In this document: piece after piece, positions 49,553 through 57,850 of the stretch | Position numbering within the stretch: the stretch's first letter is position 1 | Layout: each line of letters opens with the position of its first letter | NCBI GenBank assembly: GCA_017853885.1 | Contig: JAFMIR010000004.1 | Span: forward strand, 1-64,000 | DNA length: 64,000 nt | DNA from: Prosthecobacter sp. | Lineage (GTDB): Bacteria > Verrucomicrobiota > Verrucomicrobiia > Verrucomicrobiales > Verrucomicrobiaceae | Reading direction: 5' to 3' | The notes under the pieces: model-generated | The model's database searches: none | The model's input: only the letters and a program-made list of their open reading frames with translations | What the model was told of the DNA's origin: nothing | Made by a program: the position numbers and the translations under genes

Positions 49553-50986
49553 TCAGCCAAACAGCTCCGTGAGCGCCTTGCCCTCTTCGAGAAGGTTGTA
49601 AGTGCGTCCGAGCCGATCTTTGGCATCGAGATTGTCAATGCCCATGGCGTAGTAAACGGTTTTGGTGATGTCCTCAGGATAGATCGGTCGGTCTTTCGGA
49701 TACTCGGCTCGTGCATCGGTCTCGCCAACGACATGCCCCCCCTGGATGCCGGCACCCGCCATCAGCACACTCATGCAAGCCGTCCAGTGATCGCGACCCG
49801 CGCCAAGCGGGCCGCCGCTGCGGCGATCTCCGACCTTTGGCATGCGGCCCATCTCGCTGGTGACGAGCACGAGCGTCTCATCGAGCAAACCACGCGAGGC
49901 GAGGTCTTCGAGGAAAGCGCTGAAGCATTGGTCAAACTTCGGCAGGAGGTCCTCGCGGAGGCAGTTGAAGTTGTTGCCGTGCGTGTCCCAGCCTCCAGCG
50001 CTTTTGCACTTCGCATGCAGACCTTCATCTTCCTTCCAAAACACCGTCACGAACGGCACACCGGCCTCGACCATGCGACGTGCCATGAGCAGACTCATGC
50101 CGTTGATGTGCTGGCCGTAGCGCTCGCGAAGGGGCAGCGGCTCCGATTGGATGTCGAAGGCATTCACGGTGCCGCTCGATGAGAGCAGATCAAAAGCACG
50201 CTCCTGCTGCTTCGTGTAGTTTTGCACCGCCATCTCATGGTCGAGCTCCCGGCGGGCGCTGTTCAGCGCGGTGAGCAGATTCTGTCGATCCTGCATGCGC
50301 TGCGATGTCATGCCGCCACCGATGCTGATGGTGGGCGCAGCAAAGCTCAGCGGCTCGTCAAAGCTGCCGTTGAGGAAGAACGGATCGAACTCCATGCCGA
50401 TGCGGCCCGCGAACTGGCCCGGTCGCGTGAAGGGCAGCTTGCTCGGCTTGTGCGGTAGCGTGATGAGCGAGGGCAGCGTGGGATGCGGCGGACGCTTCAT
50501 GGTAACAACGCTGCCCATGTAAGGCCAGTCCTCGGGATACGGACGGCGGTCGTTGCCCTGCTGCTTGAACGTGGGATCAGGCGCATGGCCGGTAAGGTTG
50601 TAGTAGTAGCCGGCGTGATGATCGCCTGTGGCACGACCTGCGTCCGTGACACCATGGATCATGGCAAAGCGATGCGCCTGTTTCGCAAGAAGAGGTAGGT
50701 GCTCACACAAAACGATTTCGTCGCCTTTAGTGCGGATCGGTTTGAATTCGCCACGATACTCCAGCGGAGCGTCCGGCTTCATATCCCACATGTCGATGTG
50801 CGAGGAACCCCCACAGAGAAAAAACAGAACCGTCGATTTGGCAGGTTTCGCCAGCGTGGGCAGGGCAACAGCCGGCGCGGTGGAAGCCAGCGCGCTGCCT
50901 TTGAAGCCCAGCGAAGCCAAGCCCGCCGTCGAAGCCGTCAAAAAGGCCCGACGGTCCATGGAGGGCCGAAACAGCGGTGAATGCAT
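49553..50986 (-). CDS. DUF1501 family exported protein (sulfatase-like fold)
   Basis: The 477-aa product has a twin-arginine-like leader (DRRAFLTASTAGLASLGF), suggesting Tat export after folding. The body is DUF1501 (PF07394): FFLCGGSSHIDMWDMKP, HDG-type MIHGVTDAGRATGDHHAGYYYNLTG read as separate conserved blocks, GGWDTHGNNF, LVLVTSEMGRMP and GGRDHW-type LGAGRDHW. The fold resembles alkaline phosphatase and sulfatases but activity is not established. In Planctomycetota and Verrucomicrobiota such genes are paired with secreted cytochrome or propeller proteins, as here. A TTG at 51004 would add six residues; I chose the ATG. It lies 33 bp downstream of the nuclease gene on the same strand. Confidence 0.9.
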   Translation of the reverse strand: MHSPLFRPSMDRRAFLTASTAGLASLGFKGSALASTAPAVALPTLAKPAKSTVLFFLCGGSSHIDMWDMKPDAPLEYRGEFKPIRTKGDEIVLCEHLPLLAKQAHRFAMIHGVTDAGRATGDHHAGYYYNLTGHAPDPTFKQQGNDRRPYPEDWPYMGSVVTMKRPPHPTLPSLITLPHKPSKLPFTRPGQFAGRIGMEFDPFFLNGSFDEPLSFAAPTISIGGGMTSQRMQDRQNLLTALNSARRELDHEMAVQNYTKQQERAFDLLSSSGTVNAFDIQSEPLPLRERYGQHINGMSLLMARRMVEAGVPFVTVFWKEDEGLHAKCKSAGGWDTHGNNFNCLREDLLPKFDQCFSAFLEDLASRGLLDETLVLVTSEMGRMPKVGDRRSGGPLGAGRDHWTACMSVLMAGAGIQGGHVVGETDARAEYPKDRPIYPEDITKTVYYAMGIDNLDAKDRLGRTYNLLEEGKALTELFG

Positions 50987-51019
50987 GTTTTTTTCATACG
51001 GCAAAAAACCGGAATGCTG

Positions 51020-51679
51020 TCATTTCGGAGGCAACTTCGCCGAAGGAGCCCTCCGCGGCATGCCCCAGGCACCACGCAGAGCGACGCGCGCGGCTTTTTC
51101 GACCTCGCGGAGATGGTTTTCATAGTCGTTGGCTTTGCGGCCGTTGGGCATTGTCACGCCTTTGGTGTGGATGCGGGCGAGGCCAGCCTCCACCAGCTTG
51201 TGCGCGAGATCCCGGCCATCCTCGAACATGATGACGGCATAGATGCGCTCGCTGTCGTAGACGCGTTCCCAGCGGGTGAAGACACTGAAAGACTGAGAAC
51301 GAAGTAGATCCGCGGTGAAGACCTTGGCCTGCTGGCCGAGCTTGAGCGTCTGGGGGATGCTGAGGCCGCCGAAATAGCCGGCCTGATCTTTTAACCGCCC
51401 AGCGACGAGCTTGTAGTCCCGCTTTTCGGCGCAATCGACGAAGTATAGCCTCAACACGAGCCTTTGGCCTTCATGCTCGACGACAAAGCTATCGCCGTCA
51501 TTGGCATCATCATCCATGAAACGCACTCCCGTCAGCTTTTGAAGCCCCACGGCCTGAACCGTGCGTGGTGGTAGCTTCAGCCCGCGCTCCAAACGGAACT
51601 CATACTCGACTGCGAGCAAAGTCACGAGCAACAGCGTCCAAAGCACGCGGCCGATTTGGCGTTTGAAACTTGGGCTCAT
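51020..51679 (-). CDS. Membrane-anchored thermonuclease-like (SNase) protein
   Basis: The 219-aa product has one N-terminal membrane helix (residues 11-24) and a staphylococcal-nuclease domain, about residues 47-205. Catalytic positions are conserved: metal-side Asp61 and Asp63 (DGDSF), Arg77, Asp82 and Glu85 (RLYFVDCAE), and Arg145 (SERIYAVIM), followed by LAHKLVEAGLARI and a C-terminal GAWG. The spacing Arg77 to Glu85 equals that between Arg35 and Glu43 in the reference nuclease. It should cleave DNA or RNA in a calcium-dependent way outside the inner membrane. The start overlaps the stop of queE by 4 bp (ATGA), implying coupled translation. Confidence 0.88.
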   Translation of the reverse strand: MSPSFKRQIGRVLWTLLLVTLLAVEYEFRLERGLKLPPRTVQAVGLQKLTGVRFMDDDANDGDSFVVEHEGQRLVLRLYFVDCAEKRDYKLVAGRLKDQAGYFGGLSIPQTLKLGQQAKVFTADLLRSQSFSVFTRWERVYDSERIYAVIMFEDGRDLAHKLVEAGLARIHTKGVTMPNGRKANDYENHLREVEKAARVALRGAWGMPRRAPSAKLPPK

Positions 51680-52371
51680 GTCCCACGCTTATTGCCAAAG
51701 AGATCGATGTGCAGCCGTGGTGAGTAACGCCAACCCTCGCGTTTGCAAATATCCACCAACAGCATCTGCCGTTTTTTTAGCGCCTCCTGTGTGATACCCT
51801 CTGGCATGAGCAACACTTTCTCAGGCGCGATTTCGATGCCGATGGACTCGATCACGGCCTTCACCTCCAACACATCCGCCTCGCTGGCGATGACGAATTT
51901 GAGCTGAAATTCATACTTCGAGCACCAAGCTCGCAAAACGTCCGGCTGAAGCCGCAGACGCTCATGCTTCTCCACCCATGCCTTTCCTGCGGCAGCTTCG
52001 TCAGGCGTTGAATGCTTCAACTTCGGGCTGATCGAGGCTAGATCGCAAGCCACGCCCTCCGGTGCAGTGGTGCCCGCCGTTTCGATGGTGATGTGCTTGC
52101 CAGCCTCACGCAGTCTTTGCAGCAGCAGCGGCATCTCCTTCGCCACCATCGGCTCACCACCGGTGACGACGACAAAACGCGTCGGATGCGCGTTCACGGC
52201 CTGAACAAGATCCTGCACGCTCATCTCCGTGCCCTCTGGCTTCCAAGACGCATAAGGCGTGTCACACCACCGGCAGCGCAAATTGCATCCGGAAGTCCGC
52301 ACGAAGACCGAAGGCACGCCCATCAGCGCTCCCTCGCCCTGCACGGAGTAAAAGATCTCGGAGATCAGCAT
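51676..52371 (-). CDS. queE: 7-carboxy-7-deazaguanine synthase
   Basis: QueE is a radical-SAM enzyme that converts carboxytetrahydropterin to 7-carboxy-7-deazaguanine in the queuosine pathway. The 231-aa product starts MLISEIFYSVQGEGALMG, the typical N-terminus, with the cluster cysteines Cys29, Cys33 and Cys36 (CNLRCRWC) followed by DTPYASW, the motif VVTGGEP, and KFVIAS. The ATG overlaps the TGA of the aminomutase-like gene by 1 bp, and GGAAAG lies about five bases upstream. The frame is open 33 codons further up but that part is not conserved. queA lies about 30 kb away in this window; queC, queD and queF are not visible here. Confidence 0.95.
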   Translation of the reverse strand: MLISEIFYSVQGEGALMGVPSVFVRTSGCNLRCRWCDTPYASWKPEGTEMSVQDLVQAVNAHPTRFVVVTGGEPMVAKEMPLLLQRLREAGKHITIETAGTTAPEGVACDLASISPKLKHSTPDEAAAGKAWVEKHERLRLQPDVLRAWCSKYEFQLKFVIASEADVLEVKAVIESIGIEIAPEKVLLMPEGITQEALKKRQMLLVDICKREGWRYSPRLHIDLFGNKRGT

Positions 52372-53708
52372 CACGCTTTCCACTCTGCCGCGTGGCGGGC
52401 GAAAGCAAGTGCGGCACGCTTTAGCGCCTCTTCGATGTCGGCCTGCGTATGGGCAAGAGAGATAAACCATAATCCACGTTCGATGGCGCGAACGCCTTCT
52501 TCGAGGAGGCAGCGGCGGAGGTGGGCCCAGCGTGGGGGATCGTGGCGGCGGACGTAGTCGCGATAGCTGGTGATGGGGCCTTTATCGGCGCCGGGCTTGA
52601 GCATGACACAGTGAAAGACAAGACCCGGCCCCTGGGGCTGCAGCGGGATTCCATGATGGACGGCGAACTGGCTCAAACCCGCCATCAATTGCTCACCGAG
52701 GGCGATGACGCCAGCGGGATGCTTGTCGCCAAGCGCGATGACCTCATCGAGGCACCACTTCGCAGCGGCAAGGCAGAGCGGATTCGCATTGAGCGTTCCC
52801 GCATGCACGACCTCACCACTGATGATCTTGGCGAAGAACTTTTCTTTGCCAACGAGAGCTGCGAAAGGCAATCCGCCACCGACAGCTTTGCCAAGGACGG
52901 TCAGGTCGGGCGTGAATCCGTAGTGTGATTGAGCACAACCTGCACCAAAGCGGAAGCCGGTGATGGTTTCATCAGCGATCATGACGATGCCGTTCGCATC
53001 GCAGAGTTCGCGAATGGTCGAGATCATGCCGGGCGCGGCAGGCATGCAGCCGGTGTTGCACAACACGGGCTCAAAAATGATGGCGGCAATCTGGCCGTGG
53101 TGTTCTTCCACTTTGCGCCGCAGGTGCTCAGGATCGTTCCAGCGGGCAACAACGAAGGTGCCAAGTACCTCGGGGATCACGCCTTGGCTAGGGTGTAGAC
53201 GTGTCGGATTCTCCTCATCGCCCCACTTGTCCGGCGGTGGTGCAAAGCCAACAAGGCCTTCATCAGCCCAGCCGTGATAGTGGCCCTCAAACTTCAAAAT
53301 GAGTGGACGGCCGGTGTGCGCCCTTGCCAGACGTAGCGCGGCGAGCACAACCTCGGTGGCGGAGTTGTTGAAGCGCACGCGCTCGGCTCCCGGGATCATT
53401 TTTTGCAGACGCTCGGCCACATCAATCTCCAACTCGCTCTGGGCAGCCCAGTGCGTGCCTTTGAAGGCCTGCGCGGAGATAGCCTCAGCCATGCCCTGCG
53501 GCGCGTGACCATATAGGATGGCCCCTTGGCCGATTTGGAAGTCGATGTATTCATGGCCATCGACATCGTAGAGCCGTGGCCCCTTGCCGTGAGTGAAGTA
53601 AAGAGGCACGGGAGCCTCCATCTTGCGGATGCCGCTGTTGATGCCGGCCGCGATGCTGCGCTGCGCACGGGCGTAAAGTTCCGCGGATTTCGGGAAAGTG
53701 TAGGACAT
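52371..53708 (-). CDS. Glutamate-1-semialdehyde aminomutase-like class III aminotransferase
   Basis: The 445-aa product is a PLP fold-type I class III enzyme close to glutamate-1-semialdehyde 2,1-aminomutase: ELYARAQRSIAAGINSGIR start, GKGPRLYDVDGHEYIDF, FEGHYHGWADE, ADETITGFRFG, the PLP lysine in VLGKAVGGGLPFAAL near residue 274, and HAGTLNANPLCLAAA. It differs from HemL in detail (NNSATEV in place of NSGTEA), so it may act on another amino acid; HemL itself would feed haem synthesis. It overlaps queE by 1 bp. The upstream Dabb gene ends 16 bp before it. I rate the family as certain, the substrate as open. Confidence 0.88.
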   Translation of the reverse strand: MSYTFPKSAELYARAQRSIAAGINSGIRKMEAPVPLYFTHGKGPRLYDVDGHEYIDFQIGQGAILYGHAPQGMAEAISAQAFKGTHWAAQSELEIDVAERLQKMIPGAERVRFNNSATEVVLAALRLARAHTGRPLILKFEGHYHGWADEGLVGFAPPPDKWGDEENPTRLHPSQGVIPEVLGTFVVARWNDPEHLRRKVEEHHGQIAAIIFEPVLCNTGCMPAAPGMISTIRELCDANGIVMIADETITGFRFGAGCAQSHYGFTPDLTVLGKAVGGGLPFAALVGKEKFFAKIISGEVVHAGTLNANPLCLAAAKWCLDEVIALGDKHPAGVIALGEQLMAGLSQFAVHHGIPLQPQGPGLVFHCVMLKPGADKGPITSYRDYVRRHDPPRWAHLRRCLLEEGVRAIERGLWFISLAHTQADIEEALKRAALAFARHAAEWKA

Positions 53709-53724
53709 GGCTGAAGGGGTTAAC

Positions 53725-54033
53725 TCAACTCAGAGAAGCGCTGTCATATACGACGACGCGATCCCAAAAAGTCTTGCAGCTCTCCACGAAGCGTTTGTGT
53801 TCCAGACAGTCCTTCTGGTAAAATTCGTGGTCCTTCATGTTCTTGAAGCGCAGCGAGAGGGAGTAGCTGAACGAATGATCGGTCACCGAGCGCTTCTCTG
53901 TGGAAGCCGGTTTGCCGGCGAAACCGCTGGCAAGATAGCTGATGTTCGGAAGCAGGGCGAGCTCCGATTCAAAGGTGGCGCGCTGTTCGGCAGTGAGGTG
54001 GGGCTTGAGCCAAAAATAAACATTGTGAAGCAT
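53725..54033 (-). CDS. Dabb (stress-responsive alpha-beta barrel) domain protein
   Basis: The 102-aa product is a single Dabb domain (PF07876-like), a dimeric ferredoxin-like barrel: MLHNVYFWLKPHLT, FSYSLSLRFKNMKDHEFYQ, HKRFVESCKTFW and RVVVYD follow the family pattern of an N-terminal HxVxFxL-like strand and a C-terminal YD. Length matches the family. The role of bacterial members is mostly unknown. It lies between khpA and the aminomutase-like gene, 16 bp from the latter. No Shine-Dalgarno site is present (leader ATCCGCCACC). Confidence 0.88.
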   Translation of the reverse strand: MLHNVYFWLKPHLTAEQRATFESELALLPNISYLASGFAGKPASTEKRSVTDHSFSYSLSLRFKNMKDHEFYQKDCLEHKRFVESCKTFWDRVVVYDSASLS

Positions 54034-54105
54034 GGTGGCGGATGGGTAGGCCGCCCGTTCGGTCGTGCAATGAACAATGCGGTGGTTTCACCGGGAGCCC
54101 AACCA

Positions 54106-54414
54106 TCACCTTGCACCTGTCTCAGAAACCGGTGCCGCCTCCACGATGACCTCGTCCTCTTTCACCGGGTCCACCCGAAGGGAGATTTTGATCCGATGCT
54201 TTTCCGCCGCGACATTCAGCAGGGAGCGGATGGCGCTGACGGTCATGCCGTTTTTGCCGATCACATGCCGCACGTCATCCTTGGCAAGATGGACGCGGTA
54301 ACTGGTGGCACCGTTTGCCCCCGGCCCCATAGCAATGGTGGCCTGCTCAGGGTGGTCGATCAGATTGGCGACGACGTAGGAGAGGAATTCGCGGAGGGCT
54401 TCAGGGGCGTCCAT
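54106..54414 (-). CDS. khpA: KH-domain RNA-binding protein
   Basis: The 102-aa product carries one type II KH domain with the RNA-binding GxxG loop GKNG at residues 53-56 inside VRHVIGKNGMTVSAIRSLL, preceded by the family N-terminus LREFLSYVVANLIDHPE. KhpA-like proteins bind RNA, often with KhpB, and influence cell division and translation. It follows rpsP, the usual neighbour, but rimM and trmD, which normally come next, are absent. A C-terminal extension of about 20 residues goes beyond the minimal domain. The leader CCTCTCCTC has no Shine-Dalgarno site. Confidence 0.92.
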   Translation of the reverse strand: MDAPEALREFLSYVVANLIDHPEQATIAMGPGANGATSYRVHLAKDDVRHVIGKNGMTVSAIRSLLNVAAEKHRIKISLRVDPVKEDEVIVEAAPVSETGAR

Positions 54415-54444
54415 GAGGAGAGGATGAAACGGGCGGGAAAGAGA

Positions 54445-54483
54445 GCAAACGAAAGAACCCGGCCCATCACTGGAACCGGGTTC
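54445..54483 (-). terminator. Hairpin with T-rich tail between rpsP and khpA
   Basis: In the minus strand, GAACCCGG (54483-54476) pairs perfectly with CCGGGTTC (54462-54455) across a 13-base loop, followed by TTTCGTTTGC. This fits a moderate intrinsic terminator or attenuator that would reduce khpA transcription relative to rpsP. The tail is T-rich but interrupted. Confidence 0.6.
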
Positions 54484-54515
54484 GTTGAAATGGCGTCGAA
54501 TCGAGCCAGATTAGG

Positions 54516-54764
54516 TCAAGCACTCGCCTTAGTGGCGTGCTTGATGATGCTGGCGACGGTTTCGGAGGGCTTTGCCCCCTTTGAGATCCAGTCCTGAACG
54601 CGATCGAGCTTCACAGTTGCGTTCTCAATGCCCTTTTGGGGGTCATAAGCGCCAAGAATTTCCAAGAAACGTCCTTCACGGCGAATGCGCTTGTCCGCAG
54701 CAACAATGCGGAATACGGGGCGGTGCCTGGCACCTTCTTGACGGAGACGAATGACAACGGCCAT
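54516..54764 (-). CDS. rpsP: 30S ribosomal protein S16
   Basis: The 82-aa product is a complete S16: MAVVIRLRQEGARHRPVFRI start, VAADKRIRREGRFLEILGAYDP and VQDWISKGAKPSETV motifs, normal length. It binds 16S rRNA in the small subunit body and stabilises assembly. The start is unusual for a highly expressed ribosomal gene in that the leader, CCCTCCTTTTTTTATC, contains no Shine-Dalgarno sequence. A hairpin follows the gene before khpA. Confidence 0.98.
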   Translation of the reverse strand: MAVVIRLRQEGARHRPVFRIVAADKRIRREGRFLEILGAYDPQKGIENATVKLDRVQDWISKGAKPSETVASIIKHATKASA

Positions 54765-54925
54765 GATAAAAAAAGGAGGGGGGTGGGATTCGAGCGGGGG
54801 CGGACAGTGGAGACTTTGAAGGAGAACGCAACCGGTTTTTCAGCCCCTGCCCAGCCTGCACGCGCATCGATCCCGCTCGCACCCGGCGATTTGACGCACC
54901 CCCACCTCTCGGATAGAGCAGCCCT
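54765..54925. promoter_or_regulatory. Divergent intergenic region between rpsP and a small orphan gene
   Basis: This 161-bp gap separates two divergent starts and must hold promoters for both sides. I cannot identify -35/-10 boxes with confidence. A run of seven A bases followed by GGAGGGGGG on the plus strand (54768-54783) is the pyrimidine-rich leader of rpsP in the other strand. Confidence 0.4.
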
Positions 54926-55138
54926 ATGGAACGCACCGCTGCTATCGCCCAGATCCGAGAAGCCTGCAAAAACATTGCCCTCCAGTTCATGAAGATTCAC
55001 CCCGCCGTGCCCGGCTTGGCGGATGAGGAGACCCAAAAGGAGTGCTTCCGCTGCATCCATGAGATGACCGTGCTCCTAGAGACCATCAAAAAGAAGATCG
55101 GCCGCCTCGAACGCTCCGACGACAGTTCGCTGCTCTGA
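54926..55138 (+). CDS. Small orphan protein
   Basis: A 70-aa open frame, MERTAAIAQIREACKNIALQ and onward, mostly helical with two Cys separated by two residues (ECFRCIHEM, not a haem site). It has no signal peptide. I do not recognise a family. In favour of being real: a divergent position upstream of rpsP, a codon-like base pattern and no overlap with another gene. Against: short length and no Shine-Dalgarno site, although this is common here. A helical adaptor is possible. Confidence 0.55.
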   Translation: MERTAAIAQIREACKNIALQFMKIHPAVPGLADEETQKECFRCIHEMTVLLETIKKKIGRLERSDDSSLL

Positions 55139-55191
55139 AAAACCACGTCGCCATCATCCGGAGAAATCCCGGCTTTCTCATACGGTCTAGC

Positions 55192-57771
55192 CTACCTTCT
55201 CCACAACACCGCCAAAATGCCACTCGCGTGTTCCCAGCGACGGATGATGGTGTCCAACAAAAACATAAGCAATGCCAGCAAAACCAACTCCGGCCATAGC
55301 TCGATGTGCTGTGTGGCTTGAGTTGTCTCCAAATTCGGCAGCGAGCTGTTTTCGGTCAAAAACTCGCCACCCGTGAGGTTCGTGATTTCGCGGAGAAGCG
55401 TTTCGTTCACGGTGCCGAGACTGGCCTCGCTACTGGGATTGTGAACGAGGCCGGCGCTGACCATTTCGGCGCCGCTGCGGGCGCGGATAAGATAAACCCC
55501 AGCTTCACCGGGTTGGAAATGACCGCTATATTCACCGGGGGCGGTTTGCATGAGCGTAAGCTGCTGCGTGGCCTTCATCGGCGCACCAAGCGCATCGGCA
55601 GCGATGTGGAAGACCTCGGCGGTCACAGCGGCATTGTTCGCCCGAGTGCCCGCATCGCTTAAAAGATCCACGGTGATCGTCGCGTCGTCACCCTGCAGAT
55701 TGGTGGCGAGATCCATAAAGCGCCCCTGCGGCGGACGCGCGGTCTCGCGCAGGATTTGCGACCAAAAACGGCTATAACCCGGCCAGCGTGCGATCCACAG
55801 CGAGGCCCAGCGGCTTTTCGCATCGGAGGTGAACGCTGTGACCTTGCCGAGGCCGAATCGCCAATGCGCCAGCAACGGATCGCCGGTGTCGGTGAGTAGC
55901 GGACTCTGCGCGGCGGCTTTGCGCGTTGTTTTGACGTAGCCGAGCAAATCTGGGCTATCCCACTTTTCGAAACCCGCGAGCATCGGATGCTTCTCAACCC
56001 GATTCGGCGTGAAGGGCTCCTCGCGGATCATGCGGCCCGTGTGCATGAGCGTGTCCTGCGTGAAGATGCGCGTGATCGTGCTTGCATCGGTAGTCGAATA
56101 GCTCTGACCCCCGCCAGCGCTCGCGATGGCATGCAGCAGCGCGACATGGGAACCATCGCCAATCGCCACGGTGGAGATTGTGATGCCTTCGCCGCGACAT
56201 TGAGATGCGAAGGCCTCATAGCCACTGCCCGCCGTCTGACCATCCGTAAGCACGATCATATGCTTCACACGGGCTTTGACGCGCAAAAGGGCCTCCCGGG
56301 CCAACTTAAAGGCCGGCTCCAAGTTGGTACCACCACCGCTAGCGACGGCGGCGATTTGGCCGGTGACCGCCGCGGTCGAGGTAAGTCTTGTCATCGGCGC
56401 AACGACATGGGCTTCACTGTCAAAGGCCCAAACGCCGATGCTATCGTTGCGGCCCAAAACCTCAGCCGTGGCGATGGCGGCACTTTTGGCCATCTCAAGC
56501 TTCTCGCCTGCCATCGAGCCGCTGCGATCCATGACAATGGCCACGGCCGCACTTTGCTTTTCTTCTTCGTCGGGCGCTTTAAGCCGCACGGGTAGCGTTT
56601 CCTCAATCGGCGTGCGATAGTAACCGCCGGTGCCGAACGATCCCGGCCCACCTAGCATCAACAAACCGCCGCCGAGCTTGTCAATGTAGTCACGAAGCAT
56701 GTTCATGAGCGGCTCGCCGAGTTGATGCGCAGGCACATCGCTCAAAATGACACCGTCATAGCCTGCAAGCTGGTCAAGACCGAAGGCGAGATTACCCGGT
56801 TGTCGCAGATCGAGCTCCACGCCCTCCTTTTCCATCGCGCTAATCAGGTAACGTGCCTCCGCGGCATCGCTCTCGATGTAAAGCATGCGCAACCTTCCCC
56901 GCACATCGACGATGGCAAGCGCGCTGTTGTTGCCCGGCAACGTGTCGCCGCTGATGCCTTCCAATGCGGCACGATAGTGATAAATGCTCCGTGTGGCTGG
57001 CGTGCGCTGAAAGGTGAACACGCTCGACGCACCGGCTTTGAGTTGCACAGGCCGCTTTTCCACTTCGATGCCGTTTTCAAACAACCGCAGCATGCCGCTC
57101 GCCTCGATCGTGCTCTCCACCGTGGCCGTGAGCTGCAAACTAGCACCTTCAAACAACCGTGAGCGGTTCGATACGAGCGACCTCACCCGTGCATCCGGCT
57201 TTTTCGGCCCCGCGATGGGCAACGCGTGCACCTTGATGCCGCTCACCGCCGCCTCGCGTGCTGCAGCGAGCAAATCGCCTCGCGTCTCATGTCCGTCGCC
57301 GATGATCAATACATTGCGACTCGTGCCCGGCGGAAACATCGCCTGCGCATACTCCAAAGCCGCAGCGTAATGGCTGTCGCCACCGTTTTTCGTCTGCCAA
57401 TCCTTCGTCTCGGCCTCCGTGGCATTGTCTGGCAGCAGATCCGGCTTCGCGCCGAGCTGCACGATGAAGGAATCAATCCCGCCAGCCTTGCTTTGAAGCC
57501 GCCGCGCCTGCGCCATCGCCATCTTTGCACCATCCTCGCCCATGCTCTGTGAAACATCCAACACGATGCCCAGCGCCTTGCGCCCTGTCTGCGAAACCCG
57601 TGCCGGCCCCGCCAGCGCCGCGATGATCAGCATCACGATCACCGCCCGCACCACCAACAGCAACCTCTTGCGCAGCCCCGTCATCGGATGCGACGATGCC
57701 GACTCGATCCACAAGAGCGCCGCAAGCGCCGGGATGATCAGAAGCAAAAGTTTGGGCGATTCCCAGTCCAC
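55192..57771 (-). CDS. Membrane protein with two VWA domains and a glutamine-amidotransferase-like domain
   Basis: The 859-aa product has two N-terminal membrane helices (residues 7-21 and 37-55), a first VWA domain with the metal-site motif DVSQS at 72-76, a beta sandwich, a class I glutamine-amidotransferase-like region (YDGVILSDVPAHQLGEP, MLGGPGSFGTGGYY), a second VWA domain with DRSGS near residue 410, another beta domain, and a C-terminal helix (about 830-845) before a short basic tail. The plan resembles BatA/YfbK-related membrane proteins of this phylum that work with MoxR ATPases, but no MoxR gene is adjacent. It starts with GTG. Both VWA metal motifs look complete. The role is unknown; envelope stress or assembly is a guess. 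Confidence 0.82.
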   Translation of the reverse strand: MDWESPKLLLLIIPALAALLWIESASSHPMTGLRKRLLLVVRAVIVMLIIAALAGPARVSQTGRKALGIVLDVSQSMGEDGAKMAMAQARRLQSKAGGIDSFIVQLGAKPDLLPDNATEAETKDWQTKNGGDSHYAAALEYAQAMFPPGTSRNVLIIGDGHETRGDLLAAAREAAVSGIKVHALPIAGPKKPDARVRSLVSNRSRLFEGASLQLTATVESTIEASGMLRLFENGIEVEKRPVQLKAGASSVFTFQRTPATRSIYHYRAALEGISGDTLPGNNSALAIVDVRGRLRMLYIESDAAEARYLISAMEKEGVELDLRQPGNLAFGLDQLAGYDGVILSDVPAHQLGEPLMNMLRDYIDKLGGGLLMLGGPGSFGTGGYYRTPIEETLPVRLKAPDEEEKQSAAVAIVMDRSGSMAGEKLEMAKSAAIATAEVLGRNDSIGVWAFDSEAHVVAPMTRLTSTAAVTGQIAAVASGGGTNLEPAFKLAREALLRVKARVKHMIVLTDGQTAGSGYEAFASQCRGEGITISTVAIGDGSHVALLHAIASAGGGQSYSTTDASTITRIFTQDTLMHTGRMIREEPFTPNRVEKHPMLAGFEKWDSPDLLGYVKTTRKAAAQSPLLTDTGDPLLAHWRFGLGKVTAFTSDAKSRWASLWIARWPGYSRFWSQILRETARPPQGRFMDLATNLQGDDATITVDLLSDAGTRANNAAVTAEVFHIAADALGAPMKATQQLTLMQTAPGEYSGHFQPGEAGVYLIRARSGAEMVSAGLVHNPSSEASLGTVNETLLREITNLTGGEFLTENSSLPNLETTQATQHIELWPELVLLALLMFLLDTIIRRWEHASGILAVLWRR

Positions 57772-57850
57772 AGATTACACGAGAGTGATTGGCGAGGCTT
57801 CGCGCCGCCTGCCCTGCATTTCAATCAGAGTCATCTACGAAATCAGTGAA

